Below, piece after piece: positions 20,036 to 29,897 of a DNA stretch of 64,000 nucleotides. Source of the stretch: Saprospiraceae bacterium (GTDB lineage Bacteria; Bacteroidota; Bacteroidia; Chitinophagales; Saprospiraceae); NCBI GenBank assembly GCA_016710585.1, contig JADJVN010000028.1, forward strand, positions 1 through 64,000. The letters run 5' to 3'. Position numbers and translations under genes: made by a program. The notes beneath the pieces were generated by a model. That model was not told where the DNA came from. It saw only the letters and a list, made by a program, of their open reading frames with translations, and ran no database searches. Each line of letters begins with the position of its first letter. Position 1 is the stretch's first letter.

Positions 20036-22357
20036 ATGCATTTAAACTGGATTATTAAATTAGTATTTTTATTATTTATAAATGTTTGTGCAAACGCACA
20101 ATACAAAAATTGTAATTTTCTATGCAATACAGATTTTGAAGATGATACACTTGTTCGATCCGGACAGTTTGGTTTTTTTCATCAAGACAGAGTAAGTTGT
20201 TGGAACACCACTGCTACAGACAATATGATAGAAATATGGGGCTCAGGATTTAATGGTGTTAGTGCTTATTCAGGAAATCAATTTGCAGAGTTGAATGCCA
20301 ACATGGTCTCGACATTATTCCAATATTTTACTGCAGCCTTGGGAAGTACTGTAAGTGTATCTTTTGCACATCGAGGAAGGGCAGGAATAGACCGACTGCG
20401 TGTTGAGATTGGTCCAAGATCAGGTCCATTTACTATATTAGATACCTTTACTGCAAATAATACAAAATGGGAATTTAATACAATAAGGTTCACTTTGCCA
20501 ATCAGTGGAAGCACAGATTATGCCATTCGATTTGTTTCAGTAAGTGCTGCTGGAGGTGCTACTGTAGGCAATTTTTTAGATGCCATTTCCATCCAACTAC
20601 CCCAACCAAAAATTGATGTTGCTATAATTAATGCAACTTGTCCTCTCAGCAATGACGGAGGAATTAGTATTATGTCTAAAAGTGGAGCACAACCATTTCG
20701 TTATCTTTGGGCAGCACCAATAAATTCAACTGATAGTACTATTAAAAATATCCCACCAGGTAAATACTCAGTCAGTGTCAAAGATTTTTATGGATGTGCA
20801 TTAGATACCTCTATTGAAATTTTAGCTTCACACAGAATAGACACTACAATTATCAATAAGTCTGTTTGTTCTAGTTTTTATTGGCCAATTGCAGATAAAA
20901 ATTTTGTACAAACAGGAACATATTACGCTTCATTACAGAATAGATTCTCTTGCGATAGTATTATCGTCTTAAACTTAAAAGTATATCAGAATGATACGAG
21001 TAAAATCACACATGTAGCTTGTGATTCATTTACTTGGATGCAAAACATGTCTACTTATACACAGAGTGGAATTTATTCATTCCCTCTAAAAAATATAAAT
21101 TCATGCGATTCAATATTGTTACTCGATTTGAAGATACATAAATCAAATTTATTCATTGACTCCATCCAAACTTGTGAAAAATTTAGTTGGCCAGTCAATC
21201 AAAAAGAATATACTAATTCTGGTATTTATACTGAGCATTTTCTCTCAATCAATGGCTGTGATTCTGTTCATCAGTTATTCTTAAAAATAAACAAACCTCT
21301 AGTCTATAAAGATAGTATCAATAGTTGTGAGAATTATACTTGGCCATACAATGTAAAAACATACACAAAGAGTGGAATTTATTCTGATACGCTAATGTCA
21401 TTAAGTGGATGCGATTCGATACGTTTCTTGGATCTCAAGATTTTTACACCTACGCTTAATACCGATACCATTGAGGCTTGTGGAGAATATTTCTGGAAGA
21501 TAAATAATAATATATATAATGAAAGTGGCGTATTTAAAGCTAATTATACCGATATCAATGGATGTGATTCTATATACAATTTAGTATTAACTATTTTTCC
21601 AACATCCCAAACTGTTCAAAAGATTACAGCTTGTAATCAATATTATCTGAAAGAAACTGATACAAACTATACTACATCGACCAAAGATTCTGTCATATTA
21701 AATAATTCAAACGGATGTGATTCTATAATTATCTACAATATAGAGATCAATAAGTCTTTCGACTTCTATGACACAATATCAATCTGCAACAGCTATTTTT
21801 GGCCAGTGAATGGAAAAACATACAATCAATCTGGTAATTTTATAAGCTATTTTAATTCTGTAAAATCTTGTGACTCCATTCATCATCTTAGTCTTAAAAT
21901 TAATTCTGGATATGTATTTTATGATTCAATATTTACGGATAAAGATTATACTTGGCCTCATAATAATAGGCTCTATACAGAAAGTAGTATAGACCAAACA
22001 CATTTTAAAAGTGTAAGCAATTGTGATTCAATTTATGTCTTGTACTTAATCATAAAGCGATTAGCCAAAGTATATGTACCCAATGTATTTTCACCTAACT
22101 CTGATGGCTTGAATGATAAGTTCACAGTATACTCAAATGACGAAGTAAAAATTATTGACCAACTTCGAATTTATGATCGCTGGGGAGAATTTATTTTTGA
22201 ACTAAATAATTTTCCACCGAACGATTCTCACTATGGATGGGACGGCACTTTTCGCAACCGATTGGTACATCCTGGCGTTTATGTTTTTACAGTAATCTGG
22301 ACAGATCTAGATGGCACAAAGCGAAAGTTATCTGGTGATGTAACGCTGCTTAAATAG
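20036..22357 (+). CDS. Secreted repeat protein with gliding-motility-type (type IX secretion, type B) C-terminal domain
   Basis: 773 residues with a signal peptide (KLVFLLFINVCANAQ). Residues about 20-190 form a carbohydrate-binding-like beta-sandwich (NLLGFNG-type region, FLDAISIQL). A SprB-like segment follows (GGISIMSKSGAQPFRYLWAAP, IPPGKYSVSVKDFYGC), then eight repeats of about 52-70 residues, each ending (G/S/N)CDSI-x-x-L-x-L-x-I and carrying a W-P or similar motif before it. The C-terminus (VYVPNVFSPNSDGLNDKF ... IYDRWGEFIFE ... GWDGTF ... HPGVYVFTV) is the CHU_C/gliding-associated type B sorting domain. The product is predicted to be exported by type IX secretion and kept on or near the cell surface; adhesion is a likely role. 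Confidence 0.88.
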   Translation: MHLNWIIKLVFLLFINVCANAQYKNCNFLCNTDFEDDTLVRSGQFGFFHQDRVSCWNTTATDNMIEIWGSGFNGVSAYSGNQFAELNANMVSTLFQYFTAALGSTVSVSFAHRGRAGIDRLRVEIGPRSGPFTILDTFTANNTKWEFNTIRFTLPISGSTDYAIRFVSVSAAGGATVGNFLDAISIQLPQPKIDVAIINATCPLSNDGGISIMSKSGAQPFRYLWAAPINSTDSTIKNIPPGKYSVSVKDFYGCALDTSIEILASHRIDTTIINKSVCSSFYWPIADKNFVQTGTYYASLQNRFSCDSIIVLNLKVYQNDTSKITHVACDSFTWMQNMSTYTQSGIYSFPLKNINSCDSILLLDLKIHKSNLFIDSIQTCEKFSWPVNQKEYTNSGIYTEHFLSINGCDSVHQLFLKINKPLVYKDSINSCENYTWPYNVKTYTKSGIYSDTLMSLSGCDSIRFLDLKIFTPTLNTDTIEACGEYFWKINNNIYNESGVFKANYTDINGCDSIYNLVLTIFPTSQTVQKITACNQYYLKETDTNYTTSTKDSVILNNSNGCDSIIIYNIEINKSFDFYDTISICNSYFWPVNGKTYNQSGNFISYFNSVKSCDSIHHLSLKINSGYVFYDSIFTDKDYTWPHNNRLYTESSIDQTHFKSVSNCDSIYVLYLIIKRLAKVYVPNVFSPNSDGLNDKFTVYSNDEVKIIDQLRIYDRWGEFIFELNNFPPNDSHYGWDGTFRNRLVHPGVYVFTVIWTDLDGTKRKLSGDVTLLK

Positions 22358-22426
22358 TGAAAAGTGAAAAGTGAAAAGTGAAAAGTGAAAAGTGAAAAGT
22401 GGAAAGTGAAAAGTGAAAAGTGAAAA
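22357..22426. repeat. Tandem heptanucleotide repeat (GTGAAAA)x10
   Basis: Ten consecutive 7-bp units starting at the last base of the adhesin-like gene's stop codon; the seventh unit is GTGGAAA, the rest are identical. The array lies between convergent genes and is probably variable in copy number between strains. Confidence 0.95.
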
Positions 22427-22442
22427 GTTGTTTAATAAAAAT

Positions 22443-22508
22443 TTACTTATTACATACAACTTATTACTTACAACTTATTACTAACTACTAATTACTAACT
22501 ACTAATTA
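22443..22508. repeat. Degenerate TTATTAC / ACTAACTACTAATT repeats
   Basis: Directly after the heptamer array: three related TTATTAC-type units, then two copies of ACTAACTACTAATT. The array runs into the stop codon of the convergent dsbD gene (TAA at 22508-22506), so repeat changes there could alter its C-terminus. Confidence 0.8.
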
Positions 22509-25079
22509 CTGAACACTCATCCCTTTACTTTTATCAAATGCATCCAATCCACATTGTAAAAATGTAGCATAATCATCTATTCCATCACGATATCCTCGAG
22601 GCTTAGCAAGGATTTGCTCTTCTGGAGTTAGGAGTATATAAAGTGGCTGAGAATTCTGTTCAAAATTCAAAATCTGGTGATCAGCCCATTTATTACCTAC
22701 AGTGCGCAATAATGTATTTCTATTTTTAGAAAGGATTTCTTTTTCCAACTGCTTTGGATCATCGCAATAAAGTGAGACTAAAACATATTTGCTTTCGATC
22801 ATATTTCTGACTTTATCGGCAACCCATATACGATCTTCTGTCCGTCTACAATTCTGACAAAAAATACCTGTGTAATCCAATAAAATCGGTTTGTTCATCT
22901 CTTTCGCATAGGTCAATCCTTCGTAATAATCCTTAAAACAATCGAGATTATTTGCACATTTGGTAAACGACATAAATCGAGATTTCAACTCTGGATTAAC
23001 TTGTGGTGGTGGCAAAAAATAATTGTATGTTGAAGGTGGTGCAATACCACTCATGAGATTCAAAGACTTGTAAGAATTCACATCTTTTTTATAAATAAAT
23101 CCTGTTGCTAAATATACTGTTGTGGCCAAAGAAGCCAAAGCAAAAAACCATCTTGTACTTGTCAGTTTTTTCAATGGACTGTCATGAGGAAATTTGATCC
23201 ATCCAAATAAATAAATCGTCATCAAAGCAAAAATGATCACCCACAATCCCATGAAGACTTCATATCCTAAAATATTCCATTTGCGCGCCATATCTGCATT
23301 GGAAAGAAATTTTAGTGCCAAGGCTAATTCGAGAAAACCTAAAACCACTTTTACACTACTCATCCAACTACCTGACTTAGGCAATGAATTAAGCCATGCT
23401 GGAAATGCAGCAAATAATCCAAACGGAATCGCCAATGCCATGGAAAATCCCAACATTACCAAAAAAGGGCCAATAGTGGATGAAGCAGATTGAACCAAAG
23501 CAGAACCTACAATAGGTCCAGTGCATGAAAAGGATACCAGTGCCAATGTAAATGCCATAAAAAAGATACCGATATAGCCTCCTGAATCCGCCATACTATC
23601 AGTCTTAGTAGTCCATGAACTAGGTAAAGTAATCTCAAAATATCCAAAAAATGAAAATGCAAATACCACAAAAATCAAAAAGAAAATCAAATTTGCGATC
23701 CAGTTGGTAGCTAATTCATTAAGCGCAGTAGCGCCAAACAATGCGGTAATTAATAATCCAATCGTTACATATATGACGATAATACTCAAGCCATAAATCA
23801 AGGCATTGCTTAATGCTTTTTTTTTAGACTCTTTAGTAAAATAAGACACAGTCAGTGGAATCATGGGAAAAACACATGGTGTCAATAATGCTAATAATCC
23901 ACCTAAAAATCCAAATACGAAAGTCCAAAAATGATTCGTGCCCTTGATTAATTCTTCTCCACAATTCCCCAAAGGATTAAGTAATGAAGCTCTCAAATTG
24001 GGATTGGTCTGATCGACGACATCCCCTGTAAAATCCAATGGCGGAACTGCCCCTGTTGAACCTGCCATACCATCAAATTCAAGCTTTCCATCATTTGGAT
24101 GGTAAGTGAATGCAATCGTTTTTGGAGGTAGACATTTGGAAGCATCACAGGTCTGATAGGTAAATCCTCCTTTTACAGGTTTACTTGGATCAATTATCTC
24201 AATATCTTGAACAAAATCAACTGACTCTTTATACTTAATCAATTTCATTTCAAAAATTTCATCATAGCCTTCTATTCTATGATCTGAAACTTCATTTAAT
24301 TCTCCAACCAATTTATAATGACCTCCTGGTTCCCAATCCACAGATGAAGGAATTGGTCCATCTTCTCCTATTTTATTCGAATAGATATGCCAACCATTTT
24401 CCATCTTGGCATTAATTTTTAAACTGTGTATTTTTTCTGATTTTTTTTCAACCGAAACTGTTGTCTTCACAGGATCAAGTATTCCAGGACTAGGGCTAGA
24501 ATTTGTGGAATTAAGCATTGGGCTAGCAGAAGCCTCCATAGCATTTTCAGCATGATTTGTGCTTCCTACAACTGCTTGATCTGATTCATTAGCAACTGTT
24601 GTCGTTCCGATTCCTTTATCGCCACCACCAATCTTAAAACTCATTGCTTTTGGACTAGGAGGAATACATCGCTCACTATTACAACTCATATAATAAACTT
24701 CACCATCTATTGTCTTAGAAGGATCTGTGACTTTGACTTTTTGTACAAAATCAACATGATCCATATATTTAGCTACGACTAGATTATCAAACAATGGCTC
24801 AGGACCTTCCTTCTTCTTTCCTCGTTCCTCTACTTTTCCAATAAGACTATAATGATTGCCTTTTTTGAATGTGACTTCTGTTGGCTGTGCAGCATTTGGA
24901 TCTGATGTTTGACTGTATATGGCCCAACCTTGATCTAATTTCGCTTTGAATATAAGTTCATATTCATTATTTCCCAAAGATTTTACTTCTTGGTCCCAAT
25001 GAACTGGGTCGAACATCTGGGCTGAACTATAATATCCTAATGCCAATATTGCTGCAAAAACAAATAATATTTTCCGCAT
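22506..25079 (-). CDS. dsbD: Thiol:disulfide interchange protein DsbD
   Basis: Carries reducing power from cytoplasmic thioredoxin across the inner membrane to periplasmic partners. 857 residues. The signal peptide ends YYSSAQ; two DsbD-alpha-like domains follow in tandem, each with a Cys pair (MSCNSERCIPP near 135, QTCDASKCLPP near 310), whereas the classical protein has one. The membrane domain (about 385-660) has its two active cysteines in LLTPCVFPMIPL and FSCTGPIVG. The C-terminal thioredoxin-like domain has the redox pair in GIFCQNCRRTED. The duplicated N-terminal domain is known in Bacteroidota DsbD proteins. It is convergent with the repeat protein gene and ends inside a small repeat array. 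Confidence 0.93.
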   Translation of the reverse strand: MRKILFVFAAILALGYYSSAQMFDPVHWDQEVKSLGNNEYELIFKAKLDQGWAIYSQTSDPNAAQPTEVTFKKGNHYSLIGKVEERGKKKEGPEPLFDNLVVAKYMDHVDFVQKVKVTDPSKTIDGEVYYMSCNSERCIPPSPKAMSFKIGGGDKGIGTTTVANESDQAVVGSTNHAENAMEASASPMLNSTNSSPSPGILDPVKTTVSVEKKSEKIHSLKINAKMENGWHIYSNKIGEDGPIPSSVDWEPGGHYKLVGELNEVSDHRIEGYDEIFEMKLIKYKESVDFVQDIEIIDPSKPVKGGFTYQTCDASKCLPPKTIAFTYHPNDGKLEFDGMAGSTGAVPPLDFTGDVVDQTNPNLRASLLNPLGNCGEELIKGTNHFWTFVFGFLGGLLALLTPCVFPMIPLTVSYFTKESKKKALSNALIYGLSIIVIYVTIGLLITALFGATALNELATNWIANLIFFLIFVVFAFSFFGYFEITLPSSWTTKTDSMADSGGYIGIFFMAFTLALVSFSCTGPIVGSALVQSASSTIGPFLVMLGFSMALAIPFGLFAAFPAWLNSLPKSGSWMSSVKVVLGFLELALALKFLSNADMARKWNILGYEVFMGLWVIIFALMTIYLFGWIKFPHDSPLKKLTSTRWFFALASLATTVYLATGFIYKKDVNSYKSLNLMSGIAPPSTYNYFLPPPQVNPELKSRFMSFTKCANNLDCFKDYYEGLTYAKEMNKPILLDYTGIFCQNCRRTEDRIWVADKVRNMIESKYVLVSLYCDDPKQLEKEILSKNRNTLLRTVGNKWADHQILNFEQNSQPLYILLTPEEQILAKPRGYRDGIDDYATFLQCGLDAFDKSKGMSVQ

Positions 25080-25197
25080 GAATCCTAATTTTATCTATGC
25101 AAAATTAACAGATAATCCCAATTGTTTAGGACTTTTAGCGCTTTTAACTGGAATTTAACCCAATAACTAAAAAATATTGCTTTTAATTTTAATCTAA

Positions 25198-25638
25198 CTA
25201 AATCTCAAATGAATTGACAAGTTTCATTATATCGCCCATTTCAAATCCTTTTTGCAAAAGATAATTAATGGTCTTTTGTTTTCGAACCGCAGGTTTTGAA
25301 TCTCTCAATGATTGGTATTTTGAATCATACAATTTCTGGATGGTCTGTTGATATTCCACATCATCAATTTCAGACAATGCCATTTGAATAAGATTATCTG
25401 AGATTTGAGAAAAACGAAGTGCAGCTTTGATTTTATTTTTTCCCCATTGATTGATTCTAAATTTCCCTCTTGCAATCGCACGAGCGTATCGCTCTTCTTT
25501 CAAAAAATTCTCATGTAATAAAGAGAGAATAATTTCATCAGCCATATCTCGATCTACCTTAAGTTCTCTAAGTTTTTCTTCCACTTCTTTCTGACAACGC
25601 TCTTGATATGCGCAGTAGTGCTTCATTTTCTCATACAT
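25198..25638 (-). CDS. recX: Regulatory protein RecX
   Basis: 146 residues from ATG. It matches RecX in size and in its three-helix repeat pattern: CAYQERCQKEVEEKLRELKVD, then LLHENFLKEERYARAIARGKFRINQWGKNKI and a third repeat with KTINYLLQKGF. RecX binds RecA filaments and limits strand exchange. recA is not in the window. The stop of the HAD gene upstream is about 20 bp away, so they may share a transcript. Confidence 0.88.
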   Translation of the reverse strand: MYEKMKHYCAYQERCQKEVEEKLRELKVDRDMADEIILSLLHENFLKEERYARAIARGKFRINQWGKNKIKAALRFSQISDNLIQMALSEIDDVEYQQTIQKLYDSKYQSLRDSKPAVRKQKTINYLLQKGFEMGDIMKLVNSFEI

Positions 25639-25659
25639 TATTTTTTTGTAGAGTAGATC

Positions 25660-26283
25660 TCAGCCATTTTTTATATCGATTAAATTATCTAACAAGTCAA
25701 ATATCTCTTCTTTTGGATTATGATGATAAGCATGAATCCCACATTGCATTGCTGAGTCACAATTTTCGATTTTATCATCGATAAACAAACATTCATGTGG
25801 AATTAAATTTTCTTTTTCAAGCACATATTTATAAATCCTTTCTTCTGGTTTTCTCATATGAATCTCATGGGAAAAATAAGCATTGTCAAATAATTTTTTT
25901 TCAAAATCATCAAGCCCATTTTCCCTCTTGATTCTTCTTTTTACAGTTCTTATATGCGTAATATTTGTATTACTCAATAATAAAATTTTGTACTTAGTTC
26001 TTAAGCTAATTAAAGATTGAATTCTATTATCTGGAAAATGTCCTAACATACTATTCCAGATATCGACATAAATATCACCAGACAAAACTTCTTTTGATCT
26101 TCTTTGCAATCTATTAAAGAATGCTTCTTCTGAAATTTCACCGCGCTCGAATGGATCAAATACGATTTCTTGGATATCTTCACATCGTTGAGGATCCAAA
26201 ATCTCTCGAAAGGAATTATTTGTTTTCTCTTCATCAAGTGTCAATAGTACATTTCCAAAATCAAAAATGAGGCATTTAATCAT
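25660..26283 (-). CDS. HAD-superfamily phosphatase-like hydrolase (subfamily IA)
   Basis: 207 residues. Motif I is FDFGNVLLTLD: the nucleophile Asp is present but the usual +2 Asp is Gly, as in YihX-like members. Motif II is LLLSNTNITH, motif III is the Lys in MRKPEERIYKYVLE, and motif IV is CLFIDDKIEN. This set fits a sugar-phosphate or nucleotide phosphatase of the YihX type, but the substrate cannot be read from sequence. ATG at 26283; upstream is the tRNA spacer, so this is the first gene of a leftward unit with recX. Confidence 0.85.
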   Translation of the reverse strand: MIKCLIFDFGNVLLTLDEEKTNNSFREILDPQRCEDIQEIVFDPFERGEISEEAFFNRLQRRSKEVLSGDIYVDIWNSMLGHFPDNRIQSLISLRTKYKILLLSNTNITHIRTVKRRIKRENGLDDFEKKLFDNAYFSHEIHMRKPEERIYKYVLEKENLIPHECLFIDDKIENCDSAMQCGIHAYHHNPKEEIFDLLDNLIDIKNG

Positions 26284-26420
26284 ATCACAAAATTATTCGA
26301 ATTCAACAGGACGAAAAATTCACTAGTCTAATTATCAATATATTATACATTTAAAATGGTTTAAAAGTTTGGTAAATATTGAAAATTTTAAATTCTATTC
26401 AAAAACTTCATATTTTTTTA

Positions 26421-26428
26421 TAATTTTG
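26421..26428 (+). promoter_or_regulatory. Putative -7 box (TAATTTTG) for the tRNA gene
   Basis: Matches TAnnTTTG, about 83 bp before the tRNA. The leader would be about 75 nt, processed away during tRNA maturation. Confidence 0.4.
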
Positions 26429-26510
26429 CCACTCGAATGAAAAAAGTTCAATCTTGAACTTTGCCACATAGGATGAAGGAAGGAGGAAAGACAGTATTGA
26501 TAATTATTTA

Positions 26511-26587
26511 GGTCCCATAGCTCAGCCGGTTAGAGCATCTGACTCATAATCAGAGGGTCCCTGGTTCGAGCCCAGGTGGGACCACCA
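26511..26587 (+). tRNA. tRNA with CAT anticodon (elongator Met or lysidine-modified Ile2)
   Basis: Complete cloverleaf: acceptor GGTCCCA/TGGGACC, D-arm with AGCTCAGCCGGTTAGAGC, anticodon stem CTGAC/GTCAG-type arm around CTCATAA, T-arm with GGTTCGAGCCC. Discriminator A and an encoded CCA end at 26587. The anticodon CAT leaves elongator Met and Ile2 open; it is not the initiator, since the acceptor start pairs normally. Deciding needs comparison with TilS recognition elements. Confidence 0.93.
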
Positions 26588-26591
26588 ACAC

Positions 26592-27893
26592 TTAAATTAT
26601 TTCTGCCACAACAAATATGCTACCAGTAACAAGGATTATATCTGATGGTCTCTGACTCATCTTTGCAGAATTCAATGCCTTCTTTACACTAACATAAGAC
26701 TTCCCTTTCAAACCTGCCAATTTCGCTTTTTGCTCTAATTCCTCTGCATCCAAAGCCCTTGGAATATTTGCTGCTACAAAATAATACTTCGCCCATTTTG
26801 GTAAAAGTGCCAAGACTGGTTCGATGGATTTATCTTTAACAAATCCAATGACAATATGTAATCTATCATACTTCAAATAATCCAACTGTCGAAGCAACAT
26901 TCTTATTCCATCTTCATTATGTGCGCTTTCAGCATAAATGTCTGGATTGACATTTATTTTTTGCCATCGTCCTAAAATATTAGTATTAAAAATCACATTT
27001 TCCAATCCTGATTTAATCTTGCTAGATTCCAATTTTATTTTGCATTTATTCATCAGAACATAACAAGCGGCAGTAACGGTATTGTAATTTTCCAATTGGT
27101 AAACTCCTTTTAAATCTGGTTTAAAATTAAAGTTAAGTTTTGCATCAAGGGAATGGAGATTAAAATAAGGATCTTCAAAATTATCAGTTTTATTTTCTAT
27201 CGATGTCAGATGTTCAGCAAAATACAACATTGAATTTTTCTGTTTAGCATATTTAAGAAAAATAGCTTCTGTTTCTGTCTGCTTTCTGCCAATAACAACT
27301 GGCTTATCCTGCTTAATTATTCCAGCTTTCTCTTCGGCTATAAGTTCCAATGAATCTCCTAATAAATCCTTATGATCATAACTGATGTTGGTAATAATAC
27401 TTAGTAAAGGATCTATCACATTGGTTGAATCCAATCTACCTCCCAAACCCGTTTCGATCACAGCATAATCTACATTTTCATGCTTAAAATATAAAAATGC
27501 CATTGCAACAGTGAGTTCAAAAAAGGATGGTTGAATTTCTCTAATAGCACTTGAAAAATCATTAAGAAAATGGATGAGAAAATCATGATTCATGTACATC
27601 CCATTGACTTTAATTCTCTCTTCAAAAACCCTATAGTGTGGTGAAGTGTATAGTCCAACTTTATGACCATGTTCTTGAAGAACTGAAGCAATCATATGCG
27701 ATACTGAACCTTTACCATTAGTACCTGCTATGTGGATAGATTTTAATTCCAAATGCGGATTCCCTAAAGCCTCCAACAAGGCAATTGTATTGTTCAAATC
27801 CTTTTTATATGCTGCTGCGCCAATGCGATGAAACATGGGTAATTGCGCATATAAGAAATCCAAAGCATCTTTATAGCTCCGCAAAACTTTCAT
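26592..27893 (-). CDS. folC: Bifunctional folylpolyglutamate synthase / dihydrofolate synthase
   Basis: Adds glutamate to dihydropteroate and folates. 433 residues, normal length. Mur-ligase-type ATP site: IAGTNGKGSVSHMI near residue 55, then YTSPHYRVFEERIKVNG, TGLGGRLDSTNV (catalytic Asp/Asn region), and ITNISYDHKDLLG with SLELIAEEKAGIIK. The C-terminal ligand domain carries the AESAHNEDG motif. ATG at 27893 lies 3 bp after the stop of the beta-helix gene, so the two are co-transcribed. Its 3' end abuts the opposite-strand tRNA by 4 bp. Confidence 0.93.
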   Translation of the reverse strand: MKVLRSYKDALDFLYAQLPMFHRIGAAAYKKDLNNTIALLEALGNPHLELKSIHIAGTNGKGSVSHMIASVLQEHGHKVGLYTSPHYRVFEERIKVNGMYMNHDFLIHFLNDFSSAIREIQPSFFELTVAMAFLYFKHENVDYAVIETGLGGRLDSTNVIDPLLSIITNISYDHKDLLGDSLELIAEEKAGIIKQDKPVVIGRKQTETEAIFLKYAKQKNSMLYFAEHLTSIENKTDNFEDPYFNLHSLDAKLNFNFKPDLKGVYQLENYNTVTAACYVLMNKCKIKLESSKIKSGLENVIFNTNILGRWQKINVNPDIYAESAHNEDGIRMLLRQLDYLKYDRLHIVIGFVKDKSIEPVLALLPKWAKYYFVAANIPRALDAEELEQKAKLAGLKGKSYVSVKKALNSAKMSQRPSDIILVTGSIFVVAEII

Positions 27894-27896
27894 GTG

Positions 27897-29897
27897 TTAA
27901 CTTCTTTTAATTTTAATGGTATATACTTTATCATTATTCGTGGAGATAATCTGTAAGAATAATAGTTGAAAATCATAAGATTCCAAATCTAAAAAATAGG
28001 AATCTTGATTCATTATTTTCTCAAATAATTTACATCCTTTGATATCGCTTAATCTCAATAAATAGCCCACATTTTGAAGACCTGAAATTTGAATGCCTTT
28101 CTCAGAATGCCGCCATGTTATAGATGAAGGATTAGTTATTGCAGTGCATAGTTTTACATTTATGGATTTTGTAATTTTCTCAGTACATTTATTGTGTTCA
28201 TCTTTGTAATTTGACAAATAGTGCAATTCATTATAACCAATAGAGTTACTTGTATACTTTACGCGATTTTGTGGAGTTGAAGCTTCAAGTATATCAGTCG
28301 TTTTGTTAGAGCGCCACTCATATTGAATACAAGGAATATATGAGGTAGTATATTCTGAAGGCACATCTAGACATACTTCGCTAGGGCCCTGTATGCTCAA
28401 ATTTTGTAAACTATTACAATTTAAACAAAATCCACGAAATCCATTCAATGATCTCTCCTTTGCTTTATTGATAAAATAATTATACTTGTATGGTGGACCA
28501 ATTATTTCAATGTCAGGATCTTCAAAATAACATATTGGCAATTCATTTAAATAGAGGCTTTTTTCAGAAATTGACTGCGATCCAGCTGGGGTTAATATTC
28601 CCTTCAATACATTTCCAATAATCAAATGATCAGTGCCAAATGTGCTGATTAACGCTGACGGATGAGGCAATTCATTTGCAATAAAGTTCATACTACTCCC
28701 TGCACCGAAATTAATGCTAAAACCATACTTCTCTGATCTATTCCTAAAAAAAGTATTGTAGGGGCCATTGATACCATGTGAGTTATCGATCGACATTTTA
28801 CTACAAATATTCCCTTCAAATAAATTGGCAAATACAAAATTTCCATGACAGACTAAATCGCCACCAAAATCAGATGGATAAAGTGCTTCTTCCCAGTATG
28901 GGTCAAATGAATAATTATAAGAAATAACATTGCCATTCACACCTGCTTGCAATAAAACAGAATGTCTCAAATGTTCAAATATATTATTAAAAATGAGACA
29001 ATTTCCAGAGGTAAATTGTAAGACTGTGCCATAGGCCCTGCCTCCACCTCCATATCCATATCCTCTCGTAAAATAACAATTGTTTACCAATATATTATTT
29101 GAATTTTCCATTGTGATATGCGCAAAATTGCAATACCTACTATTCACTCCACTCACCCATGAATGGACAGCATAGTTGAAATATATATTGCTATTCTGAG
29201 CTGTGACTGAATCAAGTCGTACAATTGAAATACACTCTATTCCTATTGCTTTTCGAGTTGTAATTTTTTGGATTCTTGCACCGTTCTTGAGACTAAATGT
29301 CATTCTTAGAGCATCTTGTAATATAATCTCATCACCATGAATATCTTTTACTAAAATTATTTGTCCAATTGCATCTTCTGCCCATTCTGAAAATATTCTG
29401 CCATTTGAATTTTCACTTATTTTTATATAATCTCCTTTGCCAATTTTCGACATCGTCTTTGCTGTTATCAGGAATGAATCTTTCAGACCATCTTTAATCA
29501 GTAAATACCTTGTAGTATCAATACTCCCTATTGCAGATAAACATTCTTGACTACCTTGCAATCTAAAATTAAGAAATGTCGAATCGGGACCTTCGCCTTT
29601 GATCACTATACTATCTTCAAGATATATTGGCTTTGTAAAAAAATAATTGCCTTTGGGAATAACTATTTTTCCTGCCTTTTTCTTAAATGAGTTGATTGCG
29701 TTTTGCAATGCTGTCGAACAATCACTTTTGCCATCTGAAATAGCTCCAAAGTCAAGAATGGATATCGATTTTATTGGCACATGAGTATGTGTTCCCGCCT
29801 TTGACCAATCTACCATTCTATTTTTAGGAATAATCTGTGTATTGGCTTTAAATATAAAAAGCAATAATAAAAATAATATATAATGGGATTGCTTCAT
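27897..29897 (-). CDS. Secreted right-handed beta-helix protein (pectate-lyase-3-like)
   Basis: 666 residues with a signal peptide (LLLLFIFKANTQ). Residues about 45-110 hold the Pectate_lyase_3 opening (ILDFGAISDGKSDCSTALQNAIN, KIVIPKGNYFFTKPI, IKGEGPDSTFLNF). A parallel beta-helix follows (ENSNNILVNNCYFTRGYG, NCLIFNNIFEHLRHSVLLQAG, NVISYNYSFDPY). The last 80 residues look like a degenerate type IX secretion type A tail (LRLSDIKGCKLFEKI ... FLQIIS). It probably binds or cleaves a polysaccharide, but no catalytic residues can be assigned. It overlaps the FAD/Fe-S gene by 4 bp, an unusual partner. Confidence 0.75.
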   Translation of the reverse strand: MKQSHYILFLLLLFIFKANTQIIPKNRMVDWSKAGTHTHVPIKSISILDFGAISDGKSDCSTALQNAINSFKKKAGKIVIPKGNYFFTKPIYLEDSIVIKGEGPDSTFLNFRLQGSQECLSAIGSIDTTRYLLIKDGLKDSFLITAKTMSKIGKGDYIKISENSNGRIFSEWAEDAIGQIILVKDIHGDEIILQDALRMTFSLKNGARIQKITTRKAIGIECISIVRLDSVTAQNSNIYFNYAVHSWVSGVNSRYCNFAHITMENSNNILVNNCYFTRGYGYGGGGRAYGTVLQFTSGNCLIFNNIFEHLRHSVLLQAGVNGNVISYNYSFDPYWEEALYPSDFGGDLVCHGNFVFANLFEGNICSKMSIDNSHGINGPYNTFFRNRSEKYGFSINFGAGSSMNFIANELPHPSALISTFGTDHLIIGNVLKGILTPAGSQSISEKSLYLNELPICYFEDPDIEIIGPPYKYNYFINKAKERSLNGFRGFCLNCNSLQNLSIQGPSEVCLDVPSEYTTSYIPCIQYEWRSNKTTDILEASTPQNRVKYTSNSIGYNELHYLSNYKDEHNKCTEKITKSINVKLCTAITNPSSITWRHSEKGIQISGLQNVGYLLRLSDIKGCKLFEKIMNQDSYFLDLESYDFQLLFLQIISTNNDKVYTIKIKRS

